From assembly GCA_005800815.1 (NCBI GenBank), contig SYEK01000011.1, positions 27,897 through 91,896 on the forward strand: a stretch of 64,000 nt of DNA, written 5' to 3'. The number at the start of each line of letters is the position of its first letter. Within the stretch, counting starts at the first letter, position 1. The notes below the pieces were generated by a model. It saw only the letters and a list, made by a program, of their open reading frames with translations. It was not told the DNA's origin and searched no databases. Shown here piece by piece: positions 60,314 to 64,000 of the stretch. The DNA is from Actinomycetota bacterium. Lineage in GTDB: Bacteria; Actinomycetota; Actinomycetes; Nanopelagicales; Nanopelagicaceae. Both the position numbers and the translations under genes were made by a program.

Positions 60314-60457
60314 ATGTCAGCAAAGGCAAAGATAAAAAACGGCTTTGCCCCCAAGGTCTGTGTGCGCTGTGGTCTTGACTTTGAGTGGCGAAAGAAGTGG
60401 GCAAAAAACTGGGATCAGGTCAAGTTCTGTAGTCAGCGCTGCCGGGAGAACAGATGA
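60314..60457 (+). CDS. DUF2256 small cysteine protein
   Basis: A 47-residue protein: [20 protein letters not shown] then a second cysteine site ([11 protein letters not shown]). The Cys spacing (CVRCG ... CSQRC) suggests a zinc knuckle. DUF2256 proteins are almost always next to a cryptochrome/photolyase-type gene, as here: its stop overlaps the photolyase ATG (ATGA). It is too small for standard length cut-offs but is well supported by context and motif. Function unproven; probably helps the photolyase. Confidence 0.85.
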   Translation: MSAKAKIKNGFAPKVCVRCGLDFEWRKKWAKNWDQVKFCSQRCRENR

Positions 60458-61926
60458 AGCGCATCATCTATATCCCCTTTGACCATCTGCACCGCAACTT
60501 TGGCGCACTCAAAGATGCCAATCCAAAGAGTGATGTGATCGCCTTTGTTGAGAGCGCTCGAATGACCACAGGTCGCAACTGGCACAAAGAGCGGCTCTTC
60601 TTTCTCATCTCAAGTGCCCGCCACTTTGCCAAGAGCCTTGAGGATGAGGGTTTCACCGTCGAGTATGTCAAAGCGGCAACGACCATCGATGGACTCAACA
60701 CCATCTCGAAAAAATATAAACAACTTCCGATTACCTGCGCCGAGCCATCATCATTTAGACAGTTCGACTCCCTCAAAAAACATGGGGTGAGCTTTATCGA
60801 TAACGACTTCTTCTTAACGCCACGGCCGCTCTTTACCCAGTGGGCAGGTGGACAGAAGAGCTTCCTGATGGAGAGCTTCTACCGGGCACAGCGTGTGCGC
60901 CTTGGAATCTTGGTTGAGGCAGGTAAGCCAACCGGTGGTGCCTGGAACTTTGATAAAGAGAACCGTCTGCCACCGCCAAAGAAGTATGTGGGTCCCAAAT
61001 ACCTTGAGCACACACGCGATGAGATCGATTCAGAGGTAGCCAAAGAGCTCGGTCATACTCCAACGAAGAACTGGGGCACAACGCGCAAAGCGGCCCTGGC
61101 GCAGATGAAGAACTTCTTTGACAATCACTTTGGCGAGTTTGGCCCCCTTGAGGATGCGATGACGACCGATAACTGGGCGTTGCATCACTCACTGCTCTCG
61201 CCCTACATCAACAACAATCTGCTGCATCCATCCGAGGTTGTCAGTGCGGCCGGCAAAGCCTTTGCAAAGGGTGATGTCCCGATCGAATCTGCCGAGGGCT
61301 TTATCCGCCAACTCATCGGATGGCGAGAGTATGTCAACGGAATGTACTGGTTCTTAGGCCCTGACTATCGCGATAACAACCAGCTCAAGGCGACACGAGC
61401 CCTTCTGCCACTGTTTTCAGATCCCGGCAAGACGCAGATGAACTGCATCAAGGCCACGGTCACCGATATCACAGAGCGCGCATGGGTGCACCACATCCCA
61501 CGTCTGATGCTTCTCTCTAACCTGGCACTCATCACTGGCACCAATCCCCAGGCATTCCTTGATTGGATGCGTGAAGTATTCATCGATGCATCTGAATGGG
61601 TCATGGTTCCCAACATCATCGGTATGGGTGTGCACGCCGATGGCGGACAGATGATGACAAAGCCCTATGCCGCAGGTGGTGCCTATATCTCTCGTATGTC
61701 CAACTACTGCAAGGGCTGTGCCTACAACCCCAAACTGCGTGTCGGTGAGAGGGCCTGTCCCTTCACCACTCTCTATTGGGATTTTCTCGATCGCCACAAA
61801 GAGGCCTTTGCAAAGAACCACCGAATGAGTCAGACGTTATTTGGTCTCAAACGCCTTTCGGATCTGCCTGAGTTGAAAGAGCGGGCACAAGATGTCCTCA
61901 AAGGCTTGGATAAGGGCTTGATTTAA
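60454..61926 (+). CDS. phrB: Cryptochrome/photolyase family protein with [4Fe-4S] site (FeS-BCP type)
   Basis: A 490-residue FeS bacterial cryptochrome/photolyase (PhrB-like; such proteins repair (6-4) photoproducts). N-terminal Rossmann domain opens [16 protein letters not shown]; the catalytic helical domain has [19 protein letters not shown] near 279-297 and the FAD-contacting [16 protein letters not shown] near 348. Four cysteines for the Fe-S cluster appear at about residue 335 (MNCIKA) and in [11 protein letters not shown] and RACPF near 421-439. Starts by translational overlap with DUF2256. Light-driven DNA repair fits a sunlit habitat. Confidence 0.92.
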   Translation: MKRIIYIPFDHLHRNFGALKDANPKSDVIAFVESARMTTGRNWHKERLFFLISSARHFAKSLEDEGFTVEYVKAATTIDGLNTISKKYKQLPITCAEPSSFRQFDSLKKHGVSFIDNDFFLTPRPLFTQWAGGQKSFLMESFYRAQRVRLGILVEAGKPTGGAWNFDKENRLPPPKKYVGPKYLEHTRDEIDSEVAKELGHTPTKNWGTTRKAALAQMKNFFDNHFGEFGPLEDAMTTDNWALHHSLLSPYINNNLLHPSEVVSAAGKAFAKGDVPIESAEGFIRQLIGWREYVNGMYWFLGPDYRDNNQLKATRALLPLFSDPGKTQMNCIKATVTDITERAWVHHIPRLMLLSNLALITGTNPQAFLDWMREVFIDASEWVMVPNIIGMGVHADGGQMMTKPYAAGGAYISRMSNYCKGCAYNPKLRVGERACPFTTLYWDFLDRHKEAFAKNHRMSQTLFGLKRLSDLPELKERAQDVLKGLDKGLI

Positions 61927-61927
61927 C

Positions 61928-62371
61928 TCAGCCGATATCGACTTTGGTGACTACGCCCTTCATCACGGTGACCGTCACACGGTCGAGTCGATAATCCTTT
62001 GTGAGCATAAAGAGCTCTTCATCTCGCTGGCCAACACGAAAGCCCCAACCGATCTTCATCGAACAATCCTCTGCATCTGCCTCACTCATAGTAAGTAATG
62101 CATTGGCGCGAAGTTGTGTCAGGCCAGGGTTTTTATCGGCCGCCGCTTTGGGCGGGCACATACCAATCTTGATATCACTAGCCGGCTTAATCGCCACACC
62201 CTTATTCCAGATCAACTTTGAGCCAGTTTTAATACAGGTGAACTTCTTGCCAGAGACCGTTGCACTTGATCCAGCCTTTGAACACTTTGCACCGGCCTTA
62301 ACTGTGGCTGCATGCGCAGGTGTCAGGGCTACGAGCGCTAACGTGAGAAGGCAAGTTATGGCTTTGTGCAT
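61928..62371 (-). CDS. Small secreted protein with peptidase-inhibitor I78-like C-terminus
   Basis: A 147-residue exported protein with a clear signal peptide (about residues 1-22, ending AHAAT). The mature part has an N-terminal four-strand-like stretch with two cysteines (KCSKAGSSATVSGKKFTCIKTGSKLIWNKG) and a C-terminal domain (RANALLTMSEADAEDC ... WGFRVGQRDEE ... YRLDRVTV) that resembles inhibitor I78 proteins. The N-terminal GKKFTC...GSKLIWNKG pattern recurs, in altered form, in the Rieske protein. Converges on the photolyase gene. Function inferred only from weak resemblance. Confidence 0.6.
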   Translation of the reverse strand: MHKAITCLLTLALVALTPAHAATVKAGAKCSKAGSSATVSGKKFTCIKTGSKLIWNKGVAIKPASDIKIGMCPPKAAADKNPGLTQLRANALLTMSEADAEDCSMKIGWGFRVGQRDEELFMLTKDYRLDRVTVTVMKGVVTKVDIG

Positions 62372-62387
62372 AAAATATTGATCTGGG

Positions 62388-63962
62388 TTATGGATTTACT
62401 ATGAGGTTCATCGTCGTAGATGTTGGTGCTCTTCCCGTGAAGCCAGTAAATCTCCAGATGACGCTGCAGGTACCGGCACTGAGTGCATTAACTGTGGCTC
62501 GAGTGTAGATACTGCCTCTATCCCAGGTTTCAACTCCGGTCACCGAGCAGATAGCTGGGGTCAGCGTTGATACCTCCAATAGGTGGCCTAATGAGCGCAA
62601 CCCTGAGTTATTTCCATTTGCAAAGAGAGTTGAAGTCACAAACCATGTTGAACTCTTCGCCTTTAATTTCAAACCAGTGATTGGAAGGAGGATCCCATTT
62701 CTTCTGCTTGATGTCGTGTAGTACGGAGTGACAACCATGGCTGCATCTCCTGCGATTGGAGTTGGTGTAGGAGTTGGTGTTGCTACAGGTAAAGGATTGA
62801 TATCAATTGTGCCAAGGATCCTCATCCCCGCCTTCTTCTGCCATTCATCGATCGCATCGACATATATTGTGTAGCGTCCTGATAGAGCTGTCTTTGGAAT
62901 GGCCCAATCATTCTTATAACTTCCATCGGTCTTGGTTCCAGATGAGCGCATTCCATCGACAGTTGTTACCGTCCATCCTCGTGGATCAGTGATTGTGAAG
63001 ACCACCCGTGAGAGCCCAACATCATCGCTATATCGTGCCAACATCTCAGGAATTGTCTGACCGACTGTTATTGGGCCCGGTGAGATAGAGCCAGAGATAA
63101 ATACGGGGGCGGTCTTATCCAGAACGGTTGAGGTTACGACTACAAAACTAGGTAGCTCAATCCATCCCGTCGAGTTCTTCGCAGCATCAATCACCTGCAC
63201 CTCAACACGATACTTACCAAGCGCTGCAGCACAAGGTACTGCCCAATCATTTGTCCAAGTGCCAGATTGAGGGGTGCCCGCTGTTTTATACATAAAAGTT
63301 GTATACACCTGTGATCCACTCGCGTTGTGAATACGCAGATTCACAGTATCTACACCGACATTATCCGATGCCTTAACAGAGATATCTCTAACAGTTTGGC
63401 AGACCTCAAGGCTTTGAGGTGTCGTTGTACCACTGATAATTACTGGCTTTTGAGTATCAATACTTGGTGTGGGAGTTGGTGTGGGAGTTGGTGTGGGAGT
63501 TGGTGTTGGTGTTGGCTGAGGCGCAGATTGGACTGGTACTTCACGCAGTAACACCTGGGTTGAGATATTACCAGCGGCATCCTCAGCTATGGCATAGATC
63601 TTCCAATTTCCAACATAGGTAGAGCCTGAGAAGTTTAGATTTACACGCCACACACCATTGACTTTGGTACCGCTATGCAAGACTGCTGGGAAAATTCCAA
63701 CAGCGGCAGTATTTGCCACCAAGGAGATAGAGACTTTAGTAACTCCAACATTATCTGTTGTTATAAGACTCAACACTGGGGTCATTCCTACATACATACT
63801 CCAACCACTAACCATCTCTGAAGATCCATTAACAACTACTGGTTTAGTCACATCTGGTGTGGGTGTTGGTGTTGGTGTTGGTCTGCCGTGGTCGGACTTT
63901 GGCGCAATCGATCGCGGGCGCGTGGTGCAGGCGGAAATCTCTGGCAAATGGCTGGGCACCAC
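62388..63962 (-). CDS. Large secreted protein with Ig-like repeats and Pro-Thr linkers (5' end doubtful)
   Basis: The C-terminal ~490 residues are a clear surface protein. At least three ~105-residue beta-sandwich-like repeats begin with DVTKPVVVNGSS, DTQKPVIISGTTTP and DKTAPVFISGSISP and contain DNVGV or DDVGL motifs. They are joined by (PT)n linkers, and a C-terminal domain ending ICSVTG ... GTCSVIWRFTGF follows. The N-terminal 28 residues (before the first PT linker at about 63884) have unrelated composition and no signal peptide; the frame is open to the window edge. The authentic start is probably missing because of the compositional junction there. Confidence 0.7.
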   Translation of the reverse strand: MVPSHLPEISACTTRPRSIAPKSDHGRPTPTPTPTPDVTKPVVVNGSSEMVSGWSMYVGMTPVLSLITTDNVGVTKVSISLVANTAAVGIFPAVLHSGTKVNGVWRVNLNFSGSTYVGNWKIYAIAEDAAGNISTQVLLREVPVQSAPQPTPTPTPTPTPTPTPTPSIDTQKPVIISGTTTPQSLEVCQTVRDISVKASDNVGVDTVNLRIHNASGSQVYTTFMYKTAGTPQSGTWTNDWAVPCAAALGKYRVEVQVIDAAKNSTGWIELPSFVVVTSTVLDKTAPVFISGSISPGPITVGQTIPEMLARYSDDVGLSRVVFTITDPRGWTVTTVDGMRSSGTKTDGSYKNDWAIPKTALSGRYTIYVDAIDEWQKKAGMRILGTIDINPLPVATPTPTPTPIAGDAAMVVTPYYTTSSRRNGILLPITGLKLKAKSSTWFVTSTLFANGNNSGLRSLGHLLEVSTLTPAICSVTGVETWDRGSIYTRATVNALSAGTCSVIWRFTGFTGRAPTSTTMNLIVNP

Positions 63963-64000
63963 CTGCTGTAATGACTTTTTGCCGCGCGGCGTTGAAAGCA
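63885..64000 (+). other. GC-rich segment of different origin at the window end
   Basis: The last ~116 bases start right at a GGTGTT low-complexity repeat and have clearly higher G+C. On the plus strand they are open and read GLPWSDFGAIDRGRVVQAE and onward, with codons such as CTG, GGC, GCG and CGC unlike those in the window. I do not recognise the protein. Either a mis-joined contig or an insertion boundary. Confidence 0.5.

Noticed and set aside
63470..63520. GGTGTGGGAGTT-type repeats
   Set aside because: They encode Pro-Thr linkers in the secreted protein and are not a separate mobile or regulatory element.

Overview
The window reads as a compact chromosomal segment from an actinobacterium (Actinomycetota). 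Indicators are SepH, DUF4192, DUF7455, a PASTA-domain Ser/Thr kinase beside crtE/metF and class II DAHP synthase (the order seen around mycobacterial pknL), the lexA/LysM/nrdR/nrdJ block and a SAM-IV-type riboswitch before metY. Moderate base composition by eye, very short intergenic gaps, overlapping convergent genes, missing conserved neighbours, many leaderless promoters and carotenoid plus photolyase genes suggest a streamlined, sunlit-water lineage such as the freshwater Nanopelagicales (acI). That placement is inference. No rRNA, tRNA, IS element or CRISPR array was seen.

Layout. 1-8.9 kb: carotenoid genes (crtA-like, cruF-like, glycosyltransferase, crtD-like desaturase, then crtE-crtI-crtB) split by a reversed CDP-alcohol phosphotransferase-metF pair. 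9-10.1 kb: TPP riboswitch, PnuT-type thiamine transporter with a non-standard start, and a small P-loop kinase. 10.2-17.7 kb: PASTA kinase, endonuclease IV, DMT transporter, threonine aldolase, Ogt, DAHP synthase and a phosphofructokinase with PPi-type residues. 17.8-18.1 kb: decayed gene remnant. 18.1-23.6 kb: DMT transporter, era, dprA, rnhB, lepB, rplS, suhB. 23.6-28.5 kb: MFS transporter, sepH, a phosphatase-family protein and pseudouridine salvage (psuG and a PfkB kinase). 28.6-36.1 kb: a ParC-like protein lacking its C-terminal domain, ABC-F, parE, DUF7455 and the principal sigma factor. 36.2-42.7 kb: metX-metY under a SAM-IV riboswitch, DUF4192, PKD protein, NUDIX, DinG-like helicase.

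42.7-48.6 kb looks like an acquired or rearranged patch: SDR, ppdK, FMN alpha-hydroxyacid dehydrogenase and FAH-family hydrolase, ending in a second, broken ppdK start. The enzyme set fits the end of the non-phosphorylated L-fuconate pathway feeding pyruvate to PPDK. 48.6-52.1 kb is the methylcitrate operon prpBCD. 52.1-57 kb holds B12-dependent nrdJ, nrdR with paired NrdR-like boxes, a LysM protein and lexA sharing two SOS boxes. 57-64 kb carries small accessory genes, a truncated orphan antitoxin, methyltransferase, quinone oxidoreductase, a Rieske protein with a repeat linker, DUF2256 plus an FeS-type photolyase, and two secreted proteins. The last ~115 bases differ in composition and may be a chimeric join.

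A recurring feature is TANNNT followed by 6-7 nt and the start codon, implying leaderless mRNAs. Two divergent pairs (crtE/metF and suhB/MFS) are arranged as facing leaderless promoters.
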